From Pirellulales bacterium (GTDB lineage: Bacteria > Planctomycetota > Planctomycetia > Pirellulales > JACPPG01): DNA of 64,000 nt. A program made the position numbers and the translations under genes. The notes below the pieces were generated by a model. That model saw only the letters and a program-made list of their open reading frames with translations, searched no databases and was not told where the DNA came from. Of this stretch, positions 1 through 8,695 are shown in pieces; position 1 is the stretch's first letter, and each line of letters starts with the position of its first letter. Where the stretch lies: positions 1 to 64,000 of the forward strand of contig DASZWQ010000180.1 of the NCBI GenBank assembly GCA_035546535.1. Direction: 5' to 3'.

Positions 1-1
1 C

Positions 2-172
2 GACGATTTTGGATTTGCCGCGGCCGAAAACAAGGCGCACGTACACGATATTCATGCCACGATCCTGCACCTGATGGGGCTCGACCACGAGCGGCTCACC
101 TATTTTCACAACAGCCGCGAAATGCGCCTCACGGACGTCGAGGGGCAAGTCATTCAGGGCATTCTGGCCTGA
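2..172 (+). CDS. DUF1501 family protein, C-terminal fragment
   Basis: The last 56 codons of a gene that enters from outside the window and ends in TGA. The tail contains DIHATILHLMGLDHERLTY followed by FHNSREMRLTDVEG. That HATILHLMGLDHERLTY block is the typical C-terminus of planctomycete DUF1501 proteins, which are exported, sulfatase/alkaline-phosphatase-like proteins often paired with DUF1549/DUF1553 cytochrome proteins. The function is unknown beyond the fold. The fragment itself carries no catalytic motif, so the call rests on the recognised tail. Confidence 0.8.
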   Translation, partial: DDFGFAAAENKAHVHDIHATILHLMGLDHERLTYFHNSREMRLTDVEGQVIQGILA

Positions 173-212
173 GTCGCGGAGATCGCGACGACGCTTAATC
201 GGGACTTGTGTC

Positions 213-289
213 GGGTGCCACTGGTGGCTCGCGCGCGAGTGAAGGTCTTTCTGAGTAAGGCACGGGTGGACAAGCCACCAGTGGCACCC
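213..289. repeat. Intergenic palindromic repeat, CACTGGTGG type
   Basis: Two perfect 17-base arms, GGGTGCCACTGGTGGCT (213-229) and its reverse complement (273-289), enclose a 43-base spacer. The same arms recur with variations at 10606-10677, 50402-50431 and 59438-59502. The element lies between the DUF1501 tail and the alcohol dehydrogenase and has no coding signal of its own. It may fold in RNA or act as a terminator, but no T-run follows. Confidence 0.8.
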
Positions 290-447
290 CAAGCCAGATT
301 TTCAAGCTGGAACTTCCAGGCACTCGGCCGGGTGGTTGTCTCCGCGTGGCAAACGTCTAAAACTTCTTGCGCACGCGCGGAGGCGGCGCGATCGCGATGC
401 ACCCATGACGTCGAATGCGTTCCCGAGCGGCTCAAACGGAGGAAACC

Positions 448-1464
448 ATGGCCACCATGCGTGCGGCAGTCATCTCGAAACCCAAAGGGCCCATTGAAAT
501 CGTCGAACGGCCGATTCCCGAACCCACGGTTGGCACCGTTCGCGTCAAGGTCGAAGCGTGCGGCGTTTGCCACAGCGACTCGGTCGTGAAGGATGGATTG
601 TTTGCTGGCATTCCTTATCCGCGCATTCCGGGCCACGAAGTGTCGGGCGTGATCGACAAGCTGGGTCCCGAGGTCAAAGGCTGGAAGGTCGGCGACCACG
701 TCGGCGTCGGCTGGAACGGCGGTTACTGCGGCTATTGCGAGCCGTGCCGCCGCGGGCAGTTCTTCGCGTGCGTTAATGGCATGACGACCGGAATCTCGTT
801 CGATGGCGGTTACGCCGAATACATGATCGCGCCGGCGAGTGCCCTGGCTCTGTTTCCCGCCGGCATGGCCGGGCTCGATGCGGCGCCGCTCATGTGCGCC
901 GGCATCACCACATTCAACGCGCTGCGCAATTGCGGTGCGAGACCCGGCGATCTGGTGGCGGTGTTTGGGCTGGGCGGCCTCGGCCACTTGGGCGTGCAGT
1001 ACGCCGCGAAGATGGGCTTCTACACCGTGGCCATCGCGCGCGGCCAGGATAAGAAAGCGCTGGCCACGAAGCTTGGCGCTGACCTGTTCATCGACAGCCA
1101 GGCAACCGACGCGGCGGCCGAACTGCTCAAGCTCGGTGGGGCCAAGGCCATTCTCGCCACCGTCACCGAGGGGAAAGCCATGAGCCAGATCGCCGCCGGG
1201 CTGGGCGTCGAAGGAACTCTGATGGCCATCGGCGTTACCAATTCGATGGAAATTTCGCCCGTCCGCATGCTCACCAGTTCGCAAGCCGTCAAGGGCTGGT
1301 ACTCGGGCACGTCGATCGATACGCAAGACACGCTCGCCTTCAGCGCCCGGACGGGCGTGGCCTCGATGAACGAGCACTACCCGTTGTCGCGCGCCGCCGA
1401 GGCGTACGATCGGATGTTCAGCGGCAAGGCTCGTTTTCGTGTTGTGCTGAAGATGGGTGAGTAG
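448..1464 (+). CDS. Zinc-dependent alcohol dehydrogenase (MDR family)
   Basis: A 338-residue medium-chain zinc alcohol dehydrogenase, predicted to oxidise alcohols to aldehydes with NAD(P) in the cytoplasm. The catalytic zinc ligands lie in GVCHSD and GHEVSG. The structural zinc site is the four-cysteine lobe GYCGYCEPCRRGQFFAC. The Rossmann motif is GLGGLGHLG, and the length is normal for the family. The start at ATG 448 is chosen because GGAGG (438-442) lies just upstream; an in-frame ATG at 415 would add 11 unlike residues. The substrate cannot be read from sequence. A TetR regulator gene follows about 440 bases downstream on the same strand and could control it, but that is inference. Confidence 0.9.
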   Translation: MATMRAAVISKPKGPIEIVERPIPEPTVGTVRVKVEACGVCHSDSVVKDGLFAGIPYPRIPGHEVSGVIDKLGPEVKGWKVGDHVGVGWNGGYCGYCEPCRRGQFFACVNGMTTGISFDGGYAEYMIAPASALALFPAGMAGLDAAPLMCAGITTFNALRNCGARPGDLVAVFGLGGLGHLGVQYAAKMGFYTVAIARGQDKKALATKLGADLFIDSQATDAAAELLKLGGAKAILATVTEGKAMSQIAAGLGVEGTLMAIGVTNSMEISPVRMLTSSQAVKGWYSGTSIDTQDTLAFSARTGVASMNEHYPLSRAAEAYDRMFSGKARFRVVLKMGE

Positions 1465-1563
1465 CGGGGTGATGCGTTGAACTTGTCGCAACGGAGCGAG
1501 TCGAATGGGCGCCGTGAGCCAAGTTAATTGATCAGATGGTCGAGCACGCCATGCCCTTAACCG

Positions 1564-1643
1564 CCGACCATACCCGTCAAATTCGGTCAGGTTCCTGAAG
1601 GTCGGCATACCGCCGATCCGACTCCGGTGGGTGCGGATCCCAC
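1564..1643 (+). other. Run of short hairpins downstream of the alcohol dehydrogenase
   Basis: The gap 1465-1902 holds several complementary segments. CCGACC (1564-1569) pairs with GGTCGG (1600-1605). TCAGG (1587-1591) pairs with CCTGA (1594-1598) inside it. GTGGG (1627-1631) pairs with CCCAC (1639-1643). No T-run follows, so this is not a textbook intrinsic terminator. It could be a structured 3' end or chance in GC-rich DNA. Confidence 0.3.
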
Positions 1644-1742
1644 TGCCAGCCTCCGTAACTGGCCACCGCCGGATACTTTGCGCTAAAACGATTGTATTCT
1701 GGTGGGGGGATGGGGCCGACCAGGAATCTGCTGAAAATCTTG

Positions 1743-1769
1743 TTGACACAGCGTTTAGCACTCGATAAT
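1743..1769 (+). promoter_or_regulatory. Probable sigma70 promoter for the TetR gene
   Basis: A perfect -35 box TTGACA (1743-1748) is followed by GATAAT (1764-1769, 15-base spacer); TAATAG with a 17-base spacer is an alternative -10. The surroundings are unusually AT-rich for this window. Downstream, AGAATTCTGATTCCGGTTC (from 1781) and AGAATTCCGGTTCCGCT (from 1861) form a direct repeat about 80 bases apart, a possible operator or leader element for the TetR-family regulator. Confidence 0.5.
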
Positions 1770-1902
1770 AGTTAAGAATAAGAATTCTGATTCCGGTTCC
1801 GCTGGTCCCGTTTTTCGGGGATGCGAAAGCGGGATTGTGACTAGGGCAGAAATCAGAACAAGAATTCCGGTTCCGCTTCTCTCTCACGCCGGTAATTACT
1901 CG

Positions 1903-2682
1903 ATGAATCGGCTGCTCTCGAAGGTCGAGTGGGTTCGTCCGCCGCGCCAGACGCGCAGCCAGGAGACGCTGGAGCGCCTGCTGGACGCCGCCGAAGAGGT
2001 GTTCGGCGAGCGCGGGTTCGAAGCCGCCACGGTCGCCGAGGTCGTGCGCCGCGCCCGGTCGAGTGTGGGCGCGATGTACGCCCGGTTCACCGACAAAGAC
2101 GCGCTGCTGAGCTGTCTGCACGACCGGTTCTGTGAAGAAGCGTTGGCCACGGCCGACATGGCCCTGGAAGCCGACCGCTGGGAAGGGGCCTCGATTGCCG
2201 AGATTTTCGCCGAGGTCATCCCGTTCCTTGTCGCTGTCTATCAACAGAAGCGCGGCCTGGTGCGGGCGTTCATCGTGCGTGGCAGCAACGACCCGCAATT
2301 CGCCGAGAGTGCCAGCCGGCTGGGCAAGCATATTTCCGAGCGGCTGACAGAACTGCTGCTCGATCGGCGCGAAGAGATCACCCATCCCGATCCGGCGGTG
2401 GCCGTCGATTTCGGACTGCGGATGATGTTCGACACGCTCGATCAGTCGACGCTGTTCGCGGACGTGGAGCGGATGACCCATCCCCTCACGCCGCAAGAAA
2501 CAGCGCGGGAATTGATCCGTTTGTATCTAAGTTATCTCGGTGTCGAGCGAACACTTGCTGAGCAGGGCCTGTCTGTTCCGGCGCAGGGATCGGATATCCC
2601 CGTGCAGGGGTTGGCGATTCCTGAGCAGGGGCTGGCAATTCCTGAGCAGGGATTGGCGGGCCAAGAAGTTTCCAGTACCTGA
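1903..2682 (+). CDS. TetR/AcrR-family transcriptional regulator
   Basis: A 259-residue repressor-like protein. The N-terminal helix-turn-helix runs through RSQETLERLLDAAEEVFGER and the following ATVAEVVRRARSSVGAMYAR segment, the classic TetR DNA-binding layout. The rest is an alpha-helical ligand domain with no recognisable ligand. The start at ATG 1903 puts the HTH about 15 residues from the N-terminus; an upstream in-frame GTG at 1837 is possible. The last about 30 residues are odd: a run of seven-residue repeats (LSVPAQG, SDIPVQG, LAIPEQG, LAIPEQG) encoded by 21-base DNA repeats, absent from ordinary TetR proteins. The likely target is itself or a neighbour, which is not shown. Confidence 0.88.
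   Translation: MNRLLSKVEWVRPPRQTRSQETLERLLDAAEEVFGERGFEAATVAEVVRRARSSVGAMYARFTDKDALLSCLHDRFCEEALATADMALEADRWEGASIAEIFAEVIPFLVAVYQQKRGLVRAFIVRGSNDPQFAESASRLGKHISERLTELLLDRREEITHPDPAVAVDFGLRMMFDTLDQSTLFADVERMTHPLTPQETARELIRLYLSYLGVERTLAEQGLSVPAQGSDIPVQGLAIPEQGLAIPEQGLAGQEVSST
2569..2652 (+). repeat. 21-base tandem repeat in the TetR gene 3' end
   Basis: Four consecutive 21-base units (2569-2589, 2590-2610, 2611-2631, 2632-2652) each end in CAGGG plus one base. Partial copies flank them: TGAGCAGGG before and TTGGCGGG after. The period keeps the reading frame and encodes seven-residue repeats. The last two full units are nearly identical, suggesting recent slippage. Confidence 0.9.
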
Positions 2683-2783
2683 AGAAGATTTTGATAGTTC
2701 AATGACCGTCGCGGCCGTCTCGTGGGGAGCGGCCGACACGACCTTAACCGCATGGCGACCGACGTTTGACAGGAGAATTCCGG

Positions 2784-5102
2784 ATGAAGGCCAGAATCGT
2801 TTCCTTGTGCTTGCTCATCGGCCTGGCGCCGTCGCTGGCGCTGGGTGCGGAAACTGTGTCCCAGGCGAAGGATGGTGCGCTGCTGGGAAAGAAGATCGCG
2901 AACTTCACGGGGCGTGATTTTCGCGGCAAGGAAGTCTCGCTCGCCGACTTTGCCGACAGCAAAGCCGTCGTGGTCGCCTTCCTAGGGACCGAATGCCCGC
3001 TGGCCAAGCTGTACGGCCCGCGACTGGTCGAACTGCAAAAAGAGTTCGCCGACCAGGGCGTGGCCTTCATCGGCGTCGACGCCAACCGGCAGGACCTGGG
3101 GACCGAAGTCGCGCATTTCGCCCGTGAATCACAGATCGAGTTTCCGCTGTTGAAAGACGCGGGCAACGTCATCGCCGATCAGTTCGGGGCGCAGCGCACG
3201 CCGGAGATCTTCGTGCTGGACAAGGATCGCGTGGTCCGCTACCACGGCCGCGTCGACGATCAGTACGGTTTCATGAAGCAGGGCATTTCGTACCAGCGCA
3301 CCGAGCCGAATCGCCGCGACCTGGCCGAAGCGCTTGGCGAGCTGTTGGCCGGCAAGGAAGTCTCGCAAGCCGAGACGGCCGTGCAAGGCTGCTTGATCGG
3401 CCGCGTGAAGGAACCGGTCGCCAACAGCGACGTCACGTACTCGAATCAAGTCGCGCGGATTTTCAACGCGAATTGCGTCGAATGTCATCGCCCTGGGCAG
3501 ATCGCTCCGTTCCCGCTCACGTCGTATGACGAAGCGGTGGGTTGGGCCGACATGATTCAGGAAGTGGTGCAAGAACGCCGTATGCCGCCGTGGCATGCCG
3601 ACCCGTCGGTTGGCACCTTCAGCAACGATTGCCGCTTGAGCGACGCGGACCTGGCCACGATCAGCAAGTGGGTCAAGAACGGCGCTCCCGAGGGCGATCC
3701 CAAGGACCTGCCGGAGCAGCCGAAGTTCACCGAAGGGTGGCAGATTCCCACGCCCGACCAGATCATCTACATGGCTGACGAAGCTTATAACGTTCCTGCC
3801 GAGGGGACGGTCGAATATCAACGTTTCGTGATCGACCCTGGCTGGACCGAAGACAAGTGGATCAGGGCGATGGAGTGCCGGCCAGGCAACCATTCAGTGG
3901 TCCACCACATCATCGTGTACGTGATTCCGCCGGGAGTCGCGCCCACGGGCCGCGCCGGCCGCTTGCAGACGAATTGGCTGGGGGCCTTCGCGCCGGGCTT
4001 GCGGCAAGAGCCGTTGGCTGACGGATATGCCCGGTACGTACAGAAAGGCTCGAAGCTTCTCTTCGAGATGCACTATACGCCCAACGGCATCGCGCAGAGC
4101 GACCGCAGCTTCGCGGGCTTCGTGTTTGCCGATCCGGCCACGGTGAAGAAGGAAGTGGCGGTGCAGAACGCCGGCAACTTCACCTTCAAGATTCCGCCGC
4201 AGGATCCCAACTACGAAGTGGAAAGCGAATTCGTCTTCCGCCAGAACGCGACGCTGTTGACGATTTCGCCGCACATGCACGTTCGCGGAAAAGATTTCTT
4301 CTATGAATTGATCTATCCCGACGGGAAAAAGGAAACTTTGCTGTGGGTGCCGAAGTATGACTTCGGTTGGCAGACGACCTACTGGTTGACCGAACCGAAA
4401 CAGATCCCGCGCGGCACGAAAATGCACTGCGTGGCCCACTTCGACAACTCGCCGGACAATCTGGCCAATCCCGATCCGAACGCCACCGTGCAATGGGGCG
4501 AGCAGACTTGGGAAGAGATGATGTTCGGTTGGTTCGAGATGGCGCTGACGGATCAGGACCTGACCGCGCCGGCGACCGATTCGGCCCTGCGAGTGAAAGA
4601 GTTCCTCAAGCAGGCCGAAGGAGACACGATCCAGGTCGACGATCAGCTCAAGCAAATGGCTCGCAAGGCGCTTGCATCGCCCAAGAGCTGGGAGCTGGTC
4701 ACCTGGCAAATCCTGGAGTTGGTGCCGCAAGTGGATCGCGTCTGCATCACCACGGTCGACGGCGACAAGTTGCGATTGAAGATGGTGCAAGACCGCATCG
4801 GGTTGAAGACCCCGTTTCACAGCACGTCGACCGTGGTCAAGGCCCAGGGCGAAGCTCTGGCCGACTACGCCGCGGGGGACAAGGTGGTGGTCAACGACTC
4901 GTTGGCTGACGTCAAAGGGCCGACGATGAACAAGATGGCCCGCAAGGAGATTCGCTCCAGCATGCACGTGCCGGTCATGATCGACGGTCAGCGCTGCACA
5001 ATGAATTTCTGGAGCACCGAAGAGGGAGCGTTCCCGCCCCAGGCGGCGCAGATCCTTGAACAGATCGCGAAGCTCGTGGCCGAGGCGCCCCAGGCGCAGT
5101 AG
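2784..5102 (+). CDS. Exported redoxin / CxxCH / copper type II monooxygenase-like multidomain protein
   Basis: A 772-residue protein with a signal peptide (about residues 1-21). Domains in order: redoxin/AhpC-like (about 30-190) with one cysteine in FLGTECPLAK (Cys71); a cytochrome-c-like segment with CVECH (Cys231, Cys234, His235) and the later MPPWHADP; and a copper type II ascorbate-dependent monooxygenase-like region. The copper region has His374-His375, EMHY (His430), PHMHVRG (His497, His499) and a candidate Met ligand in WEEMMFGWFEM. This matches the ligand pattern of the peptidylglycine-hydroxylating monooxygenase family. Residues about 600-765 resemble a GAF domain. AGGAG precedes ATG 2784, and an upstream ATG at 2766 is less likely. 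Substrate unknown; probably periplasmic. Confidence 0.82.
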   Translation: MKARIVSLCLLIGLAPSLALGAETVSQAKDGALLGKKIANFTGRDFRGKEVSLADFADSKAVVVAFLGTECPLAKLYGPRLVELQKEFADQGVAFIGVDANRQDLGTEVAHFARESQIEFPLLKDAGNVIADQFGAQRTPEIFVLDKDRVVRYHGRVDDQYGFMKQGISYQRTEPNRRDLAEALGELLAGKEVSQAETAVQGCLIGRVKEPVANSDVTYSNQVARIFNANCVECHRPGQIAPFPLTSYDEAVGWADMIQEVVQERRMPPWHADPSVGTFSNDCRLSDADLATISKWVKNGAPEGDPKDLPEQPKFTEGWQIPTPDQIIYMADEAYNVPAEGTVEYQRFVIDPGWTEDKWIRAMECRPGNHSVVHHIIVYVIPPGVAPTGRAGRLQTNWLGAFAPGLRQEPLADGYARYVQKGSKLLFEMHYTPNGIAQSDRSFAGFVFADPATVKKEVAVQNAGNFTFKIPPQDPNYEVESEFVFRQNATLLTISPHMHVRGKDFFYELIYPDGKKETLLWVPKYDFGWQTTYWLTEPKQIPRGTKMHCVAHFDNSPDNLANPDPNATVQWGEQTWEEMMFGWFEMALTDQDLTAPATDSALRVKEFLKQAEGDTIQVDDQLKQMARKALASPKSWELVTWQILELVPQVDRVCITTVDGDKLRLKMVQDRIGLKTPFHSTSTVVKAQGEALADYAAGDKVVVNDSLADVKGPTMNKMARKEIRSSMHVPVMIDGQRCTMNFWSTEEGAFPPQAAQILEQIAKLVAEAPQAQ

Positions 5103-5138
5103 CCACGGTTTTTGATATTCAGGCAGACCGCCACGCCA

Positions 5139-5183
5139 GTGCCCCGTGCGTCGCTCGATAGGACGCGCGGGGCACGCTTTTTT
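5139..5183 (+). terminator. Rho-independent terminator after the redoxin-type gene
   Basis: Fourteen-base arms (5139-5152 and 5162-5175) match at 13 of 14 positions around a 9-base loop and are followed by CG and then six T (5178-5183). It lies 37 bases after the stop codon. Confidence 0.75.
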
Positions 5184-5236
5184 GCGCCGCGAGAGTCGAT
5201 CGTTAAGCCGCGAGCTTTTTGCGCGAGGACAAAAAC

Positions 5237-5344
5237 GGGGTGCCATTGCCGACACGCCCGCGTCAGCAAGCGGTTCGCAAAAAGCCCCTTGATGGATTCT
5301 TCGCCCGCTCGGCCGTGGCCACGACGAGCGTGGCCACGGCACCC
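5237..5344. repeat. Intergenic palindromic repeat, GTGGCCACG type
   Basis: It begins GGGGTGCCATTGCC and ends in a perfect 12-base hairpin, GCCGTGGCCACG (5312-5323) / CGTGGCCACGGC (5329-5340), then ACCC. The outer ends are GGGTGCCA / cGGCACCC, as in the element at 27323-27407, and the ACGAG loop is shared with that element. It lies between convergent genes. Confidence 0.65.
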
Positions 5345-5378
5345 GAACCCTGCGTGGAATGTACGGTGGTCAATAGCG

Positions 5379-7556
5379 TCAGTTGCTCAAGCGGTCTCGT
5401 TCCTTGATGACCTCGGCCAACATGGGCGAGCCTTCCAGATCGGCCTGATCCGCAAGCCGCTCGAGCAGTTCGGCGTAGCGCGCCTTGTCGACCAGCCGGG
5501 CCACGGCCAAGGCCTGACGGCGGACGTCGATCTCGACGTAGGAGTCGACTGCCAATGCAGCCACGGCGTCGAAGATGGCCGTCGCTTCGTCTCCGACCGG
5601 CCGTGGCTGTTCCTCTTCGGCAACGCTGCCCGGCGGGCTGTACTCGAAGCTGTCCGGCGCGATGCGCACGACCGCGAGGCCGTGTGGCGACGAACGGACG
5701 TTGCTGAGATACCGATGCAGCGCAAGAATCGAAGCCAGGGCGATCTGCTTGTTGCGCGACTGCGTCAGTCGGGCCAAGGGCGCCAAAAGCTTGTCGTCGT
5801 CGGTCAGGCCCGCCGCTTCGGCCGCAGCGGTGACGAGCGGATGCCGGTCGTCGCGCAGGACGCCGAGCAATTGCTGCTGCGCTTCGGCATTGCCGATGGC
5901 GGCCAGAGCCCCCAGCGTCACGGCGTACCAGCGCCGGTCCGGCCGTTCGGCGACGATTTCCGATAGATCGCGGCTGGTGCGTGGATCGTCGAGCGCCGCC
6001 AGGACCAGGATCGCCTGGGCCGTGTGCGCCGCATCGGCCAAATGCTCGGTGGCCAGCGCGTAGCCGTCGTCGATCTTGTGTCGCGCCAGCAGCCGCGCGA
6101 TCCGCAATTTGTGGGGGAGAAAGGGCTCGGTCTTCAATAGCGGGCGCACCTCACGGGCGGCCACCGGCGAATCGATATTCTCAAGCGCCGCGAGCGCCGC
6201 CTCCTGAAGTCGGCCGTCTCGATCGCGCATCCAGCCGATCAGCGCGGGTACCGCGGCGTCGTCGCGCAATTGTCCTAGCGCCGCCACGAGTTGCAGACGA
6301 TCGACAAGAGCGAGATCGGCTTGTTGCGCCGCAAGTAGCATCGGTGCGAGGCTCGATTGGACGCGCATCCGGCCCAGGGATTCGATCTCGGCCGCGAGCG
6401 ATTGCCGCGCAACGATCGAACGGTTCAAGCGTTCAACGAGCGTGACGGCGGCCTTCTCGGCGTCGAGCTTCTCGGCGGCGCGTGCGTACACGGACTCGCG
6501 CGCGGGAACTTCGTCGAGCGGCAGCGCGGCGAGAGCGGCGCGAACCGCGGCGGCGACGTCCGGATCGTTCACGTGTGCCAGAGCCGTCGCCGCGGCCGCC
6601 CGCTCGTCATAGGTCGTGGCGCTGGTCAATTGCCTGAGGAGCCACGGCCTGGCCCAGGGAACGTCCACCTCGCGACCCAACAACTCTCCCAAGGCATCGA
6701 TCGCGGCCAGCCGATCACTTGTCCGCGTGGCGTGGGTGACAGCACCGGCGCTTTTCCCTTCGCCACCATTCGGCGCAGCCGGAACCAGCGCTCTCTGCAA
6801 GGCTTCGCGAACACTGTCTGTAGCGAGCGGTTGTTCAGCAGCGCCGTGGCTGTTCAGTACGTCGCGCAGTACTCCCAACGCTGCCGAGCGCACATATTCC
6901 GGCCCTTCGCTCATGAGTTTCGCCAGAGTGGGAAGCGTCCGCGGATCGCTCGTTGCGCAGTCGGCCCGCATTTTCAGGCTGCTGAGCAGGGGCACGGCGG
7001 CCGGTCCGCTGGTCGTCTGCAGGCGGTCGAGCAATAGCTTCGCGCGCTGGTGGCGCGAACGTGCGTCGGCCACTTGGATCAAAGTATCGACCGCGTCGAC
7101 CAGCGGATCGTCAGGCCCAGAGAGTAGCGGTACGAGCTGCTCAAAGGTGGTGGCGCCTGGCGTCGCGGATACACAACCGAAGCCTTGCAGCCCCTGCTGT
7201 TGCACGAGAATCAGCAGGCGGAACTCCCCCTCTTTCAAAGGGCAGCCCTGGACCGGATCCTCGGCCGGGCAGCCCAGATCGACGTTGGTCATCGAGAGTT
7301 GATCGCGTTGAAAGATGCCTTTGAGCCGACGCACCGGTTGAAAGCGATATTCGCGCAGCATGACGTCGGTCTTGGCCCCTTCGACGACCGTCAAGCTGCC
7401 GATGCTGGTGAGCCGGGCCACCATCACCAGGTGGGCCTGAGTAACGCTAGGTTCCAGATTCCAGTTTTCAAAGCCCTTCTCGGCCGCGGTGGCGCGGCCC
7501 ACGGACAATACGATCAATAAAAGCGCGCAACGGTAGCGCAGAATTAGCCTGGACAT
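5379..7556 (-). CDS. Secreted HEAT-repeat protein
   Basis: A 725-residue protein with a signal peptide (about residues 1-24, ending near RATAA). The middle and C-terminal parts hold many degenerate 30-35-residue helical pairs such as DERAAAATALAHVNDPDVAA, DAAVPALIGWMRDRDGRLQE and DRHPLVTAAAEAAGL, typical of HEAT/PBS-lyase-like repeats that scaffold protein contacts. No catalytic motif is visible. GGAGG precedes the ATG. The gene lies 22 bases after the M56 protease gene and almost certainly shares its transcript, so it is probably a periplasmic partner, substrate or sensor in that BlaI/M56 unit. That role is inferred from position. Confidence 0.82.
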   Translation of the reverse strand: MSRLILRYRCALLLIVLSVGRATAAEKGFENWNLEPSVTQAHLVMVARLTSIGSLTVVEGAKTDVMLREYRFQPVRRLKGIFQRDQLSMTNVDLGCPAEDPVQGCPLKEGEFRLLILVQQQGLQGFGCVSATPGATTFEQLVPLLSGPDDPLVDAVDTLIQVADARSRHQRAKLLLDRLQTTSGPAAVPLLSSLKMRADCATSDPRTLPTLAKLMSEGPEYVRSAALGVLRDVLNSHGAAEQPLATDSVREALQRALVPAAPNGGEGKSAGAVTHATRTSDRLAAIDALGELLGREVDVPWARPWLLRQLTSATTYDERAAAATALAHVNDPDVAAAVRAALAALPLDEVPARESVYARAAEKLDAEKAAVTLVERLNRSIVARQSLAAEIESLGRMRVQSSLAPMLLAAQQADLALVDRLQLVAALGQLRDDAAVPALIGWMRDRDGRLQEAALAALENIDSPVAAREVRPLLKTEPFLPHKLRIARLLARHKIDDGYALATEHLADAAHTAQAILVLAALDDPRTSRDLSEIVAERPDRRWYAVTLGALAAIGNAEAQQQLLGVLRDDRHPLVTAAAEAAGLTDDDKLLAPLARLTQSRNKQIALASILALHRYLSNVRSSPHGLAVVRIAPDSFEYSPPGSVAEEEQPRPVGDEATAIFDAVAALAVDSYVEIDVRRQALAVARLVDKARYAELLERLADQADLEGSPMLAEVIKERDRLSN

Positions 7557-7578
7557 GGAAACCTCCGGGTTTAGTGCG

Positions 7579-8655
7579 TTACGAAGGGCAACACATGGAG
7601 AGAACTTCGGCCGGCACGACTGGCTGGTTTGTCGGCTCGTTCACCGGCGCACCGGGCTCGCAGGTGGTGAAAATGGTATTCGATCGCGCGGCCGGCTGAG
7701 CGCCACGCGCGAGCCCATACCGCAACTCGCACGGAAGCACGGCGCAGGCAAACACGAGCGTCAGCAGCGCGGCCAGCCGATTGACCCGACCGGGAGAGCG
7801 CGTTTCGAGAATCGCTCGCAGCCGCTGCTCGACGTCGGTGGCAACGCTCATCCCCGTGGCTTGTGGAATGGCGAACGTGGGCAACGGGTGAACAAATTCG
7901 AGCACGTCCAATAGCAACTTCGCGTAGCCGCGCCGCGCGTGAGGCATGTGAGCCACGACCGCGCCGTCGCAACGTGCTTCTTCGCAAACCCGCAGTTGCC
8001 GGCCGATGGCGCCCACCATCGGCAACCACCAAAAAACGACACGGACCACGAGTTCGAACAGTCGCACCAGGTGGTCCCGATTCTTCAGATGTACCAGCTC
8101 GTGCAATAGGAGCGAGGGAACCTGCGTTGGCTCGAGCTGCTCGACCAGCGCCCGGGGCAGCACCATGCGAGGCCCGCGCCAACCGGAAATCACAAACGGC
8201 GGTAACCGACCGGGCACGACGAGGATCTTCGGCATGCGCCATAGCGAAAGGTCGGTGGCGAGTTTCAGGGCAAGCGTTTGCCATGAAACGGGCGCCGGCG
8301 ACGCGCTGACGAGCAGTCGTTGAAAATGACTCCAGCGGCGCCAGGCGTTGTAGCCAGTCACGCCGGCCCCGACGATCCACATCGCGAGCAAGATCCACGG
8401 CAACGAAGTGACCAAGGGGCTTGTCGAGTTGACGTGCGTTCCGCAGGCGCATGTGCCCAACACGCAGGCGAGGAGGCCGGGCGACTCGCTGAGCGGCACG
8501 CTCACTACCGGAGGCGTCAGTAGCTTCAAAAGCGCCAGCAACCACAATAGCCGGGCAATCGCGAGCGCACCCAGCCAGCGCTGCACCGCGGCGGCCAATA
8601 GCGCCAAACATCCCGCCAAAACGACGTTCGAAATGAGCCAAGAAAGCCACGTCAT
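7579..8655 (-). CDS. BlaR1-like M56 membrane metallopeptidase
   Basis: A 358-residue membrane protein of the M56 (BlaR1/MecR1) family. Hydrophobic segments near residues 5-25, 33-50 and 83-102 precede the zinc motif HELVH (185-189) and the downstream acidic ligand region CEEARCD (about 224-230). Another hydrophobic stretch follows (about 205-217), with a C-terminal one near residue 310. Family members cleave a BlaI-type repressor when an extracellular signal is sensed. The penicillin-binding sensor domain of true BlaR1 is absent; only a short C-terminal tail remains. The adjacent BlaI gene (8696-9082) encodes the expected substrate, and the downstream HEAT-repeat protein may supply sensing. 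Confidence 0.88.
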   Translation of the reverse strand: MTWLSWLISNVVLAGCLALLAAAVQRWLGALAIARLLWLLALLKLLTPPVVSVPLSESPGLLACVLGTCACGTHVNSTSPLVTSLPWILLAMWIVGAGVTGYNAWRRWSHFQRLLVSASPAPVSWQTLALKLATDLSLWRMPKILVVPGRLPPFVISGWRGPRMVLPRALVEQLEPTQVPSLLLHELVHLKNRDHLVRLFELVVRVVFWWLPMVGAIGRQLRVCEEARCDGAVVAHMPHARRGYAKLLLDVLEFVHPLPTFAIPQATGMSVATDVEQRLRAILETRSPGRVNRLAALLTLVFACAVLPCELRYGLARGAQPAARSNTIFTTCEPGAPVNEPTNQPVVPAEVLSMCCPS

Positions 8656-8695
8656 ATCGCGGGTTCCTGTTGTGGTCGAGGTCGTTTGGTGCGTG

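Noticed and set aside
154-2496. 780-codon minus-strand open frame
   Set aside because: It runs antisense through the alcohol dehydrogenase and TetR genes and has low-complexity, unrecognisable translation; a shadow of GC-rich coding DNA.
3894-5342. 482-codon minus-strand open frame
   Set aside because: Antisense to the redoxin-type gene, which has clear domains and a terminator; no recognisable protein.
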